Source: Acanthornis magna (taxonomy: Eukaryota; Chordata; Aves; Passeriformes; Acanthizidae). Taken from it: 64,000 bases of DNA. Below are positions 39,460-52,192 of this stretch, one piece after another (position 1 is the stretch's first letter; the number at the start of each line of letters is the position of its first letter). The position numbers were made by a program, and so were the translations under genes. The notes under the pieces were generated by a model. That model was not told where the DNA came from. It ran no database searches and worked only from the letters and a program-made list of their open reading frames with translations. The stretch is taken from contig JAWUZG010000004.1 in assembly GCA_036785705.1 (NCBI GenBank), forward strand, positions 10,963,501 to 11,027,500, written 5' to 3'.

Positions 39460-42346
39460 ATATAGAATTAATTGGTATATAACGTACTTCAGAAATGAAT
39501 GGTCATTGTTAATAGAATTTGTTGCCTGCAATTTTCAACAAACACATTTTTGGTATTTTTATTTTTTACTGATTAATTAATCTGTGCCTTTTGTTCACTG
39601 AATTATTTTTTTTTGAGTATTCAGAATCATGTTGTGATTCTCAAAGAATGGATAAAACTAAATAAAACTTCAATTTTTGTCATGCAATGATGAAGTGTAA
39701 CATTAAATAATCATGTAAAACTCCAATATCTTTTTGGATCATTACTTCAGAATGTGTTCATAGATGAACGGACAAAAAGAGGCTCTTAAACTGATTCAAA
39801 ACTATATTGTTTTCCCTAAGTAATTTATATTCATCAGAGCCAGGTATTTAAACAGTAAAGAAAGTAATGAAGCACTGGTGACTGAACACCCATTGGTATG
39901 TTTCTTATTATTTTTCTCCTTAAATCTTAATGAGGTGTAATTACAGTTTCTTGTATTTTGTCTTCAAGATGCATTATTCTAACAGAGAGTAGTGACAAGT
40001 AGCTGTGTCTGACTTCATGAGCAGCAAACTTACTGCAAATATGCAAATGAGGAACAACAAAGAAGAGCCTGGAGATATTAACATCTGTGTGAATGAAGCA
40101 ACCATTTCACAACTCAGTGGACCTTAAACAAAGCAGACATTGAAATCTGTTCAGTACATGGGATGGATTTTTAAATATGTTCAATTACTGCTTGCTGCAC
40201 AGCTGTCACTAGAGCACAGTTTCTGTCACACCAGGGATTCTGATTTGACATTATCAGCATATAAAAATGATGTTCATGATAAATAGTTTTCTAGCATAGC
40301 AAAACAAGCATTTTTCACTCATGTCTGTGAGTTAGAGATCCGCTTATGCTTCCATAGCTCTGGCAATTTAGGTGAGTAGAGATAGAGAAGCATCTGCTAT
40401 GAGCAAAATAGCTATTTTGCCAACCGACCTAGTGACTAACTGGCTAACTATCTCATTTCTGTGTAATAGTTAAGAAAATATATTGCTTTTGAGGAGATTA
40501 TGAATTTTGAATGAAAGATAATTCATCCCTTTATGGGGAAGGAAAAAAACACTCTTCTACTCTATGAAAAAAGTAGATTTCAGTAGTAAAATTGTTCCAC
40601 ACAGTGAAATGGAGTAGAACTGTTTTGTTTCTTAGAATGTTTTCCTTTAAAATACATAGAAACACATGCTACATGTGGGTTGAAGGAATAGCTTGAAGAT
40701 TCAGTTAAATAATATTTTCAAATAATTATAACTTTTACAAAGTATTCTGCTGTATTTTTAATTTAATTAATTTTATCTGAAATACTGTTACTGGTAAAAC
40801 TCCTTGTATTCATCACAGGGAATTACATCTTATTTTCTGTATGAATGCCACAAATAAAACTTGTGACTATATATTGTTACAATATATCCAGCGATAAATA
40901 ATTTAATTAGAATAACTGAGAGGAAAGCTGCATTTTTTGGTAAGACTTTAATAAACCTTTATACTCACCAAATTACATCCTTTAAGTGCCATTTTTAGAT
41001 ACTGGAGGAACAGTTTGAACATGTAATAATAAGTCCTGATTCAGACTAGCTAACTCCAGGCATGATTTATTTGCATTTCTCTCTGACTACTTCAGTCACT
41101 CTTTTATTGACTTACTCCTAAGTATTTAATATCTTCATCTGCAAAGTACTTGAGTGCCACAGCATTGCAATGCCTGTCACTTAAAGACTCAAATACTAAA
41201 AATGACATTGGCCAAAATGTCTAAAATCTGAATGCAACATATGCAGAGAATTGAGCACCTTGCACAGAATCACAGAAACTATCACATAGGGAAGAGCTGC
41301 TTGCAGAAACAAGGAAATTTGACCCAATGAAGCAACCATACTCTGCTTGTAAACTTTTCTAGCTTTGAAAAAATATTCCTGTGCATCATAAAATACCACA
41401 TCAAAAGATTGTGATACACCACTCATTTAGTCAAACCCATTATGTCATGCTTACCTTCAGTCAGTTAAGTCAGATGGGATAATTTCTGTTCTACTTATGT
41501 CTAACACAGGAGGAAAATAGTTAGAAACAGTAAGTAATACTAAAATATAACAGCATTATTTTGGTTAGTGGATTAGTATGTCACTTGCAAATGTATGCAT
41601 ATAAATACTTTAGCTGTAGTTCAGATTTCATAAATAAAATTTGCAAATGCAGGATTAGAATTTGTAGTTCCCTTGTGTTCATAAATGCATTCTCAATTTT
41701 TGATCATTACTGTTCACATTTTTGCTCTGGGAGATCTCTAATGAAACCTAGCTTGGATTCACTCTTTCCTATATTGAATTCTGCCTGAATGCTGCACAAA
41801 GGAAGGGGAGATGTAAAAAAAGAAATTACGTACAATTCTGGAAGGTATTCTTCTTTTGTTAGGTCAACCACTCCTTTGCTTAACTTAATCTTTAGGTTGC
41901 TGTAGATTCAGTTGACGGATATTGAGAAAAAATATATCTTTATCCCTGACAGCCCCTTTGCTCAGTGACTGATAGTTAAACCAATACCAGGCTATGATCC
42001 AGATCCAAAATTCTCTCCAAAGGGAAGGTCCTTTACAATCCAGACTCATGGACTCTACATTTCTCATAAAAGTAATTTAGATCAAAAAAGAGCCATAAAT
42101 AGTTCCTCCCTTCTACAGTTTAAATAATAGATGATGTGTAACAGGAAAAAACCCCCCAAAGTAAATGCTAAACATTTTCATCTGGCAAATGTGCTTTTCT
42201 TGAACTGTTTACTATCATCCAAATTGTGTTAATGTTGCAATTCATAAAGGAATAAAAAACACTTCTTCATGATGCTTTTCCTTTATGTTATGGCACTTGC
42301 TAGAGCTGAAGAAGCAGAATTTGACAGTATTTAGGAAAAAATGCAT
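39460..42346. other. AT-rich unique noncoding DNA
   Basis: No gene or named repeat recognised. The interval 39960-40270 has mixed, low-repeat sequence including an ATGCAAAT octamer-like motif near 40040 and could be conserved, but this cannot be judged from one sequence. Open frames do not exceed 76 codons. Confidence 0.6.
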
Positions 42347-42604
42347 TCACAGAATGACGGAATGGGTCAAGTTGGAAGACACCACTGGGGATCATCTGGT
42401 CCAACCTCCCTGCTCAAGCAGGGTCATGACAGAACACATTGCACAGGATTGTGTCCATAAAGTTCTTGGATATCTTCAGTGAGGGAGACTCCACGACCTC
42501 TCTGGACTATCTATTCCAGTACTCAGTCATCTGCACAGTAAAGAAGTTCTTCATATTCGGGTGGAACTTTCTCTGCATCAGTTTCTGCCTGTTTCCTTTG
42601 TCTT
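42347..42604 (-). mobile_element. CR1 LINE, short 5'-truncated copy
   Basis: It starts TCACAGAATGACGGAATGGG and proceeds through AAGTTGGAAGACACCACTGG, ATCATCTGGTCCAACCTCC, TGCTCAAGCAGGGTCATG, GGATTGTGTCCATAAAG, GAGACTCCACGACCTCTC and CAGTAAAGAAGTTCTTCA, then stops after CTGCCTGTTTCCTTTGTCTT. It is of the same 3'-end subtype as the copies at 28732 and 38873. Only about 258 bp of 3'UTR are present. Confidence 0.93.
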
Positions 42605-45600
42605 AAAGAATTTGAAAAGAAACATTTAAACAAGAATTTAATTAATTTTCCTTCTAATAAAAAAATAAAATAATTTTTGTTTAAATTTTGTTTTAGATGT
42701 ATTATATAAATTTATTTATTGTAATTGTAAATATAATAATTAATTGATATTTTATATTAGATTTACAGAATCTGAAAATATTTTGTCAAAGCATATTTTA
42801 GACTAAATGATTCCAGTATATTTAAGAAAATGAACAACATCTCTTTGTGGCTGAAGAAGGAGGAGGCAATTTTGTACTTTCAAATGTTAGATGGCAACAA
42901 AAGAGAAAAAAAATAGATTATGTTAGGAAAATATGTAAAAAGAAACCCCTATTAGACCTGAAAATGGGACTAAAGTGAGCTGAAGCGAAAGTGTATGGAT
43001 TATGCTCCCCCAGGTGAGAGGAGGAAAAAATCATCACTGAAAGCATCACTCCCCTCCTAGTGAAGACCTACTTCTTAGTCCCCCCTTGAAGAAAGCTGTA
43101 GTTCAAACCAAGGATTCAAGGAACACTGGAAGAGTGAAAGCAGTGTTTTTAGTTTTATTAAACAGGCTATAGTCTTTAGGAAAGTACAGTAGAGAACAAT
43201 CTGATATGTGAATTTTGGTCTTAGAATCTTATTTTACGAAAAGCAGAAAACTGCGTATGCAAATGTATTAAGATGTGCAAAAAAAATACAAAAACACTTG
43301 CTTCTTTATTTTACATAATAACAGGAATTATATACTCCTACTTTCCAAAGGTTGTGGGTAAAAGATTACAGTATTCATTTATTTATTACTTAAATTATAT
43401 GTTGGACAAACAGAAAAGAATGGAAGACTGAAATTATTTATCTCGTGTGATGCTGCAGATTGTCAGCTTGAAGCTGCAACTGTATTGCATTTGTAAATAC
43501 TCCCAATTTAAGTGAATCAGCATGCAACTATCATGCACGGTACAGCTAAGGATTACCATAGTGTGTAGACCAATATTTACGATTAAAAACCGGTTATTCT
43601 TTTTCCTTTTAAACCATGCGTGTATTCATTAAGAGTCAATCAGCTTTCGATATGTCTTACAGATGTTATCTCTCTAAGCATTCTGATCAAAGAGCTATTC
43701 ATTCAATCTGTAGTCCTTTAAGAAAATTGTAATTTTATTGGTGAGAGCAACCAATATATATTTTCAGTTCCCATCTAACAGTAGCCATTAATGTTTACAA
43801 TTTTTTCAAGGAACTAACATCCTTTGTGCCTCCTTATTTAATCCAGTAGGTTTAATTGCACTAATACTTCCATCTAGGTGGCATAGCACAAGATTTAATT
43901 CTGTTGGAATGCAGCTGGTGCACTTGAATATGCTGTGTGGCTTTTATACATAATTAGAATCAATACATGGGTCTATGCCACATTTTAAAGTCATATAGGA
44001 GGCTTGCAAGAGCATTAAAACAAACAGATTGATCGGGACACATAAACATGCATGCACACACACAAACGTTTTCACAAACACATAATTTCCCTCAAAATAG
44101 AAACAAATCATTGAAGAAGTATCTCAAAACCCTAGGTTGTGTCATCCCATCAGCTTTTGAGCGAAGCTCCCTATTGAGAATTCTGATTAAAAATTGATGA
44201 TATTATATATAGCAGCTTTCAAAGATAATCACAAAGATTCAAAGTTTTAAATGACTTTGCAAATAAGTACCACTCTCAGGGCCCTGAGAGACCCTGTAAA
44301 TCCTGAACAGTCTCTCCTGAAGCCTCCAACCACACCTATGAGGCCAAAGGCCATTTCAGTGTTTCCTGGGGCTATCAGCCCCTTCTCAAGCTATGTTGGA
44401 GAAGTGTCAGTCTCCAGCTTAGTCTCAGACATGCTCATGCCTGCCCATAGATTTTGAGCGAATGAGGATAATTTTAGAACTTACAAATACCAAAGTAGTA
44501 ATGGCAATATGACAGTAAATTACTGACACAAAACTGACCTAATTACACCCAGAGTAAGAGTTGCAAGTCACTCTCTAATTATTTCATGCAGGGTAGTGTG
44601 ATGTTATTTCTTTAACAAGAGGGATTCTTGTCTGCCCATATTCATAGTGTTTGCAATTGAGAAATCACTGACAGATGCACCAGGAGTCCTAACTGGGGAG
44701 TTACTTGATTATGTTGAATTTTACAACTTACAGTATTTCAAATATTATGTACACTGAATTTTATTTGAGTCGTTATTGTTATCTCAGCTATTGCTGATAT
44801 GTTACTTTACTGCGTATTTTAAAGAAAATAATAAGTCAGGTGAAGAATTTTCCAACAGTGTTACTGACAAATCAGACTGAAGCAATGATTAAAACTGATA
44901 AATCTTCAATAAAAATTGCTAACTCCCAAGACCATTCAGAACTCTGAATGGGATATTTGTCTTTATACTTTTACCATTAATATTTTCTAAATAAATTCAT
45001 ATTCAAAAAAGTTTAATGAAAGAAAGAAATTGAGAAACTCAGAGTAATGGAAATATATGTAATCACCTTAAATTAATTTGTTTTGTCTTTCTACTAAAAA
45101 ATTCAAAGTAATTAACTCTGATACATACTCCTGTCATGGAAAATAAGAAACAAACTCCCTAACGAAAGTTTATCTCTAGAACAACCTAGTTTACAAGACT
45201 GAAACCTCAACAGAACTGAAAAAACTTCCACCTAAGGTTTTTAATAATTCTCTTGAGAAGAGATGTTATCAAATATCTACAATGGAATTCTGGAGTGGCA
45301 ATCAAGAAATTGCTAAAGCAAAAATGTATAAGCATATTTATATTATCAGTGGACTACAGCATTTTATTTTATTTTATCTTTTTATTTTATTTTATTTTAT
45401 TTTATTTTGGTTTTGTAGCCCTCTTGGGGAGTTGTAGTGGTTTGTGGGGGAATTTTTTCTAACATGAAATAAAAATGATGATAGAACTTATTTGAGATTT
45501 TGAGTGACTATTTGCAGTCATTATTTCTGAGTTACGGGTAAAAGCAAGTTAAATAAAACTTTTTTTTTTCTTTTTTTTTTTTTTCTGAATAGGTATCATA

Positions 45601-45631
45601 AACCAAGTCATTAAGACATTTAACTATTCAA
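42605..45631. other. Noncoding DNA with a candidate conserved element
   Basis: The interval 43440-44060 looks unlike its surroundings: low repeat content, several retained CpG sites and many homeodomain-type TAATT cores (see findings). A (TTTTA)n repeat lies at 45361-45408, and T-rich tracts at 45559-45585 precede the next CR1. No gene is supported. Confidence 0.5.
45361..45408. repeat. (TTTTA)n pentanucleotide repeat
   Basis: About nine TTTTA units with one CTTTTT interruption near 45378-45382. A poly-T tract follows about 150 bp downstream. The 69-codon frame over it encodes mainly Phe, Leu, Tyr and Ile because of the repeat. Confidence 0.95.
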
Positions 45632-46100
45632 GAGTATCCAGAAGAGGGCCTTGAGTATGGTGAATGATCTGGAAGGGAAGCTTTGTGAGCAGTGGCTGAG
45701 GTCGCTTGGTCTGTTCAGCCTGGAGGAGACTGAGGAGATTGAGGGGAGAACTCATTGTGGTCTTCAACATCCTCATGAGAGGAAGTGGAGAGGCAGACAC
45801 TGAACTCTTCTGTCTCATGACCATCAACAAGACTCAAGGAAATGGCCTGAAGCTGAGTCCGGGGAGGTTTAGTTTGGATATCAGGAAAAAGCTTTTCACC
45901 CAGAGGGTGTTTGGGCACTGAAAAGGCTCCCAGGGATGCCTGAGCCTCAGCACCAGCCCAAGAGAGCTCAAGAAGCATTTGGTCAAAGCTCTCAGGCACA
46001 GGGTGTGTCTCTTGGGGTTGTCTTGAGCAGGGCCAGGAGCTGGACTCCTGGTATTCCTGATGGCTCCCTTCCAACTCAGAATATGTTATGATTCTATCAT
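45632..46100 (+). mobile_element. CR1 LINE, 5'-truncated copy
   Basis: Plus-strand CR1: GTTCAGCCTGGAGGAGACTG, GAGGGGAGAACTCATTGTGG, a GGGGAGGTTTAGTTTGGAT block, TTCACCCAGAGGGTGTTTGG, CTCAAGAAGCATTTGGTC, GGGCCAGGAGCTGGACTCC, CTTCCAACTCAGAATATG and the terminal ATGATTCTATCAT at 46088-46100. These are the end of ORF2 and the 3'UTR. It is the same subfamily as the copies at 14125 and 53723 but in the opposite orientation. The long minus-strand frame (45715-46074) is antisense and not a gene. Confidence 0.95.
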
Positions 46101-49100
46101 AAGTTCTCTTAATTATCCATGGAAGTACGTTGATGTTTCCAATTAAAAAAAAACCAACTCAACACTTCAGCCTCTCTGACCTGGAGAAGAATTTTTCCCT
46201 AAGCATACTGTAGCTTGTTACTTTTTTCTCATTTCCCAAACTGAAACTTCAGTGCAAAGCCATTTAAAAAGCATGTCAACATCTCTATTGCTTACTTTAA
46301 AAATGTACTTTAAAATATTTTCAATACTTTGAGTCACAATTGTTTTTAACATTTTAAAATTTTTGCATCGGTAAACTTCAGTTTTGTACCTGAACCATGT
46401 GAGTATCCTCCCCTTTTGTTCTCCAGAAATTAAGCCAAAATCCAAAGATGTTAAGAATTTTGAGAACTGGTATGTACTTTAATAACGTTACCTGTGTAGA
46501 AATATAACTTATTTCATAATGATCAAGAAAAAAACCTTTATGCTATAGATGGTAGAAAACACAGACTTTTAATGTAAAATTTTGGAATTTCTAAGCACTC
46601 CCAACCTGACAAAATCAAAAAAATCAAATACTCTTCCTTGATGGATAGAGAGGAGTTTACAACCTGGCAGTCCTTATCATATCACTGAAATAGTTGGCTT
46701 AGAGGTCTAACAAGATTCTTATATGTAAAATTAAAATAATGTAATAAATAATATGTCTGTTATGTTATGCCTCTAATTAGTTGCTATTAAGCCTTCAGTA
46801 CCTAGGACATGGTAAGAAGATGTTAAAAACTGTCTGATAGATGCTCTGATATAAGAATGTATTAATATTACAAAAATAATGAGAAGATAAAAGATTAGAT
46901 TTATCAATCTTGCTTACATTCTGTGCTCCACTTCAGACAAATTTGAAGTGTCTAAGTAAGCCATGAAACCAAAGTTTTAAACATTGTGAGACAGTTTACT
47001 GGAGTGAATATTTGTAACAAAAATTAAATTACTCTTAAGTGGAAAAAACAAATGTTTGGTTAAGTAGGAAAGGATTTACTATGGGACACTCACTTGTCTG
47101 GGTCTTACCCTTTTCAGTGACTTATTACCTCATTGCTTCAATCTAAAATGAGGAGCATAGGAAATAATCTTCCCCTATTTGCCTCACATCCTCAATCTAA
47201 TGTTTATGTCTGTCCCTGTTCTGTAAGGAAGCAACAGGACTAGAGAGTATATTCTAATTCACGGAGTTAGGTTAGCTTTTAAAGTATCCAAAAATGTCTC
47301 CCATGAGTTCCAAATAAGCAATAGTTTGATCTTTATTTGTTATTGATTGGACTCAATAATAGATAATAGCATTGCACTTCTAAAATATTTCTGAAAATAA
47401 CTTCTTTGGTAATAATGATGTATCTGCGAAATACAAAAATGTTATTTCATAAATTATATGTATATCTCAAGTAGGGATTTCAAAGAGTTGCTTTTTGTTA
47501 AACTTTTTGAGATTTGAAAAACAATTATTTGCTTTTCCGTTTTCAAACAAAATATCATTTCAGACGTGTCGTGACAGATGTGTATATATCATTGCAATAT
47601 CCACACCTATTTCATACATATTGACAATGTCAGATTTGCTTCAGTCCTAAAAAATAAATATTTTTATACATTTTAGATTGAAGGACATTAGCCATATCTG
47701 GTCTTTGTTTTCATCCTTATGTCAAAATACACAGGTAAAGCCCTTCCTATCTTCAGAGCTTAGCTTGCTCTTGTGTTAAAGTGAACAGCAGCACTGATTG
47801 CTACAGCAATTTTCCTGTGTTTATTCCTGCATTTCCTGGTGCACCATGGACAGAAGGAACAGCAGGCAGGGTGGAATAGGGCAAAATCTTATAGAGAAAT
47901 ACAGTCAGTGGCATATTTTATCTCAACCCTTAATCTCTGCTGCACCTTACAAGGGCAACCTGTGAGTTCATTCTGCAGTCTTTGTTGTGATTAAATAACT
48001 TGTTATAGGCTTGCATATACATACGGAAACCTACTGCTTTTTTATTTGCTGTTGAGTTGTAAGGGTGGCTGAATTTCATAACTAGTTTTTGTGCTATAGT
48101 GTAATAGATGACACAGTTATTTCTCCATGCACCACTGGGCAATGCTCCTGGCAAATTATACTGTTTAGCCTGTAGTTTGGCATAGATTTAACTGGTAGCT
48201 ACTTCTTGCCTTAAACTCATGATGTAAATTTTTTGCATCATTGTGTTTCCACTACCAGAACCTTCTGATAGAGTAGCAGAGGGTTTATACAGAGCCAAAA
48301 TTGTTTTCATTCCATTGTGGTACTTTAATTTGCATGCCTTTTATTTAGAATAACATAGAATGATGTATGTTACTAACCCAAAATAATCCTGATTATCTAT
48401 GAACAGAGAGTAAAGCAGGGGCAAGAGTAATCCTAAGAAGAAAAAATCTAATACAAAAGCATTTTCAATCATAGATGCACTGCAAGCTGATATTGTATCT
48501 GAACATTAAATCATAGGTAGCTCTTTATTACCCATTCATGTTCTATGCAACACCTGTTTCATCTCCTATGGATATTGTCAGCTTTCTTAAAAAGAATTGC
48601 AAGAAGACAGCAGACCACCAGCCTGCATTCTATTCTCAGCTCCCACAGCAATCAAGAAAACTTCAGGTGGTACCACATATGCTCTTCCTTTAGTAGAGCA
48701 AGGAGACATATCAAGTGGATTGGAAAAATAAGCAGAACACACAAATTCTATTTTTCATATGCACATATACTTAAATCAAAAAGACAGTAGGAGAGCAGTA
48801 ACTGGAATAAGAGTCAAAAAGGAAAAATGAAAAAAAAAACCCAAGACACAACAGAGATGGAGTTTGAAAATAGATAAAAGACAGCTTGGATTTATCAAAT
48901 ATACTTAGCAAAAGCTATGTACTGGAAATGTTTAATGAAACATTTCAGGATAACTTGTTATTATAGTCTTTGATATTTCTGGTTTATAATTTTCACTTCA
49001 CAGGATAAAAGTCAAACCTTTTAGAGGTAACTTCTTTAGCTAGCTAGATTGTTGACAACACAGTGCTCTTTGAAGTGCCTGACCTAACACTTCAGATTTT

Positions 49101-52083
49101 TTTGCCAAGAGAGCATGCTGTGAAGTCCCTACTAGTGGAAAGGTGGGAAGAGTTTCACAAGTCACTGACATCTTCTCCACAGTTCTGTACCTGCTAAAGC
49201 CGATGACTTTGTTACATTGAAGGTTGGGACCCAGCAAATACTGAAAACTCTGTAATGAAAAGAAAACGCAATTTCTTAGGTGCTTTTTAAGGGAAAGAAT
49301 TCTAAAACAACTGCTTGCAGTGTAAGGGGCAAAAAACTGCTTTATTGACAGTTTATGTCATCCATAAAATCTGCAGTATCAGAAGAGCAGTCTGCGGCTT
49401 TTGCATGTCTTCCAGCACTCTGGCATAAAGTGAAGAAACAGAAAGCATAAAAATAGAATAGTCAGAGTTAGGGAACATAGTTTGGTCATTTACTTTTAGA
49501 GTTACATTGTGATAGAATTATTTGTGGATATATATGAGTTCCAATATTGGGCCAGATTTAGAAACCACATAGTCAATACTCTGTCTACAAGAGAAGCCAA
49601 AAGCAAAAGTTTCAGAAAAAACAAGAACACTACAGTGAAAAGACATGGGGTAATCTAAGTCCCGTATTAAGTCTCATAATTATTGCCAGTTTGAATATAA
49701 TTTTTTAATCTCTGAAATGTGAAATTTAATAACTTCCACTTTTTTATTAATTAAAACAGTGAATATTCTTGTGTATAAATTTTCAGTGATGGTTGTCAGA
49801 AGAAAATTATGATCTCTTGAGTACAAAATTTTTTTTTTCTTGATCTTTGTTGGAGCAAGACATATCCAAATTAATGATTTCTTAAACCACATGACAGAAA
49901 ATGTTAAACTAAACGGCATTAAAATTTGAACTCAAGCTCAGACCCCTTTTACGGAACTTCTAATATTTGGTCCTGTTTTGAGTGTGCTTATTTGTGTCCT
50001 TCCCACAGAAGATTATTTTATACTTAATTAAATGGTGTATGAGATAACATATTTTTAGTGCTCTACACTTCCAATTTTAATTTAACTTTTTTAGCTTTTC
50101 TTGAGCTTTGAGGCAGGTAGAAAAAAATAAACTCATATATCTTGTTCATACTGCTTATTTCTGATTTATTTTTATAATTATTTGTCCTATTCTTCTAAGA
50201 CATTTTATGGTTAAAAAATAATCCTTCAATATTTGTTTGGAAAGATTCCTCTGCTCTTTGGTTGTGTCGTTATCCTTTTTTTAACATATTTTAATTCTGA
50301 ATTGTCCAATATGTCATAAACATTTTAAAACCTGTAGCCACATTTCAATAAGGTCACCAGAGTATTCTTTGCATGATTCACTTCTCCATTCCCTATATAT
50401 TCTGGTTTCTTCCAAGAGACATTTCTTGACATTTGTATAAGCAGTGGTTTCTTCTGTACTGTCAACAGTAACTCCAAGGTTGTTTTCTTGGCTAGTGCTG
50501 TTAATTGAAATACTTGTATTCTATATTAATAATTTGAATTCTCACCCTATGTACTTGTACTCATTTTTATCAATATTAAAATTCAATAGTAATCCTTTAG
50601 TAACTGGGGTTTTTTTGTCTTCTGCAAAGCTTGCTGTGTAGTGCCCTAACTTTCAGACTTTTAAAGATATATTAGAAAAAAAAGGTTTAACATTGATGCT
50701 AAATGATATTTTGCTTTTAATTTTTTATGGTGGTGAAACTAGATGGCTCACATTCCATCCTGGTTTTTAAATTTAGAACATTGTACTCCATACTACTCTT
50801 CCTGCTGCCTGTGGCTCTGCTTTCATTAAAATAGAAAGACTTCAGAACTTGGAAGAGTTTCTCAAGACCTAGCATTTTTTATGTTTTATTAATTGATATT
50901 ATCTCATTTTATCTTATGACATAATAGTAAATATGTTTACTGAAAGTAATTGAGTTTTACAAACACAACGTGTTAACAAAATATAAGAATCACAATACAG
51001 ACCAACCACGATCATACAGAAAATGCAATGTGAACGATCAGTGTTCTGCTAGACCAGTGAAATTGGTTTTTTTGTATGAAATCCAGGAAAGAAATCAGAG
51101 GAAAATAGAAAAGCCATGTAAAACTGTAAATAGATCAAATAGATCATCTAGTTAGTAAGTTTTTGCTGTATGGACATTGTTAAGTGTCTGTTATGTTTTT
51201 TATTTTGTTTTGGTTTTTTTAAATAGACTTGCTAGATATTCCACAAAAGGTTAAGAATGAATAATATAGCTCTTTTTTTTTTTTTCACAGCACCTCTGTT
51301 AGAGGAGCACTCACCACACAAGACAGGAAATTATTGCAAAGTAGATTCTATTTAATTGCAAGGTAGCAGGAGTCCTACTGAATTAGCTAGGCAGGGGGGA
51401 TTTTGAAAGCTCTATTTTAGGAATACAATGATTGGAGACATTTTAAGATTCACATTTGCTAACTGATAGCATTATATACTCTAGGTCCATCCTGTTAACC
51501 AGTATTTAGCAATGTGTAGTAATTACTAACTCTGTTAAACCACATTCTGAGCTATCTAACATCGGAGGAACTTCATTAGGTGATGCCCTCAAGAACACCC
51601 AAGGAGTGTTAAAAGATTATGATTTGAGGCTAGATATTTTTGGTTCAAGTGAAAATGTGTTCAGATATTTTACACAGATGCAGTTTTTTACATGTCAGGA
51701 TCACAAAATTTGTTGAGAATATTTATTGCATATGCATCTTCTGATGGGTAAAGAGAGCAATTGACTTTAAAAAATCAATATAGTATATTAATATTGCACT
51801 ATATAATTTTTACTTTCTCTCATTTTTTCTCTAAGTACTCTGAGTTACTGTAGGATACTACTTGTATATATTTTAAAAAATCATTAGTATATTTATAAAC
51901 AAAAGGTAGCCTAGAAAAAATGAGAAAATTTGAGCAATTTTGAGTTTTAAAAAATCAAGATGAGATATAGAAGAAAATACACTTGCTACACTTTACAGAA
52001 CCCTCCTGTTCTACATCCAAAAGCATTTTAAATGGAGTAAAGTATAAAAAGTTGGTCAGATAATTTTCATTAATTACTTATAA
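46101..52083. other. AT-rich noncoding DNA, no gene recognised
   Basis: Six kilobases without a named repeat. A minus-strand 65-codon frame at 49040-49237 lies in a slightly GC-richer patch, but I cannot tie it to any family. A strong acceptor-like polypyrimidine tract ends at 51290 and is followed 72 bp later by a donor-like AG/GTAGC (see findings). Other frames are short and unremarkable. Confidence 0.55.
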
Positions 52084-52192
52084 TGACCCTGAAATTAGCC
52101 CAGTTGGTCAGAGGGAGTTACTAATAACACCAAAGTTGTGGATTCAATCCTCATATGGGCCATTCAGTTAAGAGTTTGACTTAGTGAGACTT
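52084..52192 (+). mobile_element. tRNA-Ile-derived SINE with CR1-like tail
   Basis: The head resembles a diverged tRNA-Ile (AAT anticodon region CTAATAACACC, about 52121-52131). The RNA polymerase III A box reads TTAGCCCAGTTGG (52094 on) and the B box GGATTCAATCC (52140-52150). The acceptor 3' strand ATGGGCCA (52154 on) is followed by TTCAGTTAAGAGTTTGACTT, which resembles the CR1-derived tail of the passerine TguSINE1 family. Stems contain mismatches, so it is not a working tRNA gene. The tail fades after about 52192 without a clear terminal repeat. This type of SINE was described from zebra finch, so it supports a passerine origin. Confidence 0.8.

Noticed and set aside
41262..41290. CAGAATCACAGAAACTATCAC resembling a CR1 terminal repeat
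   Set aside because: Only about 20 bases match and no CR1 3'UTR follows, so chance cannot be excluded.
45715..46074. 119-codon minus-strand frame
   Set aside because: Antisense to a clearly recognisable plus-strand CR1.
49040..49237. 65-codon minus-strand frame in a slightly GC-richer patch
   Set aside because: Short, no recognisable domain, and no flanking splice signals strong enough to support an exon.
52084..52161. Functional tRNA-Ile gene
   Set aside because: Acceptor and D/anticodon stems carry several mismatches, and the downstream tail is CR1-like, so a SINE is the better call.
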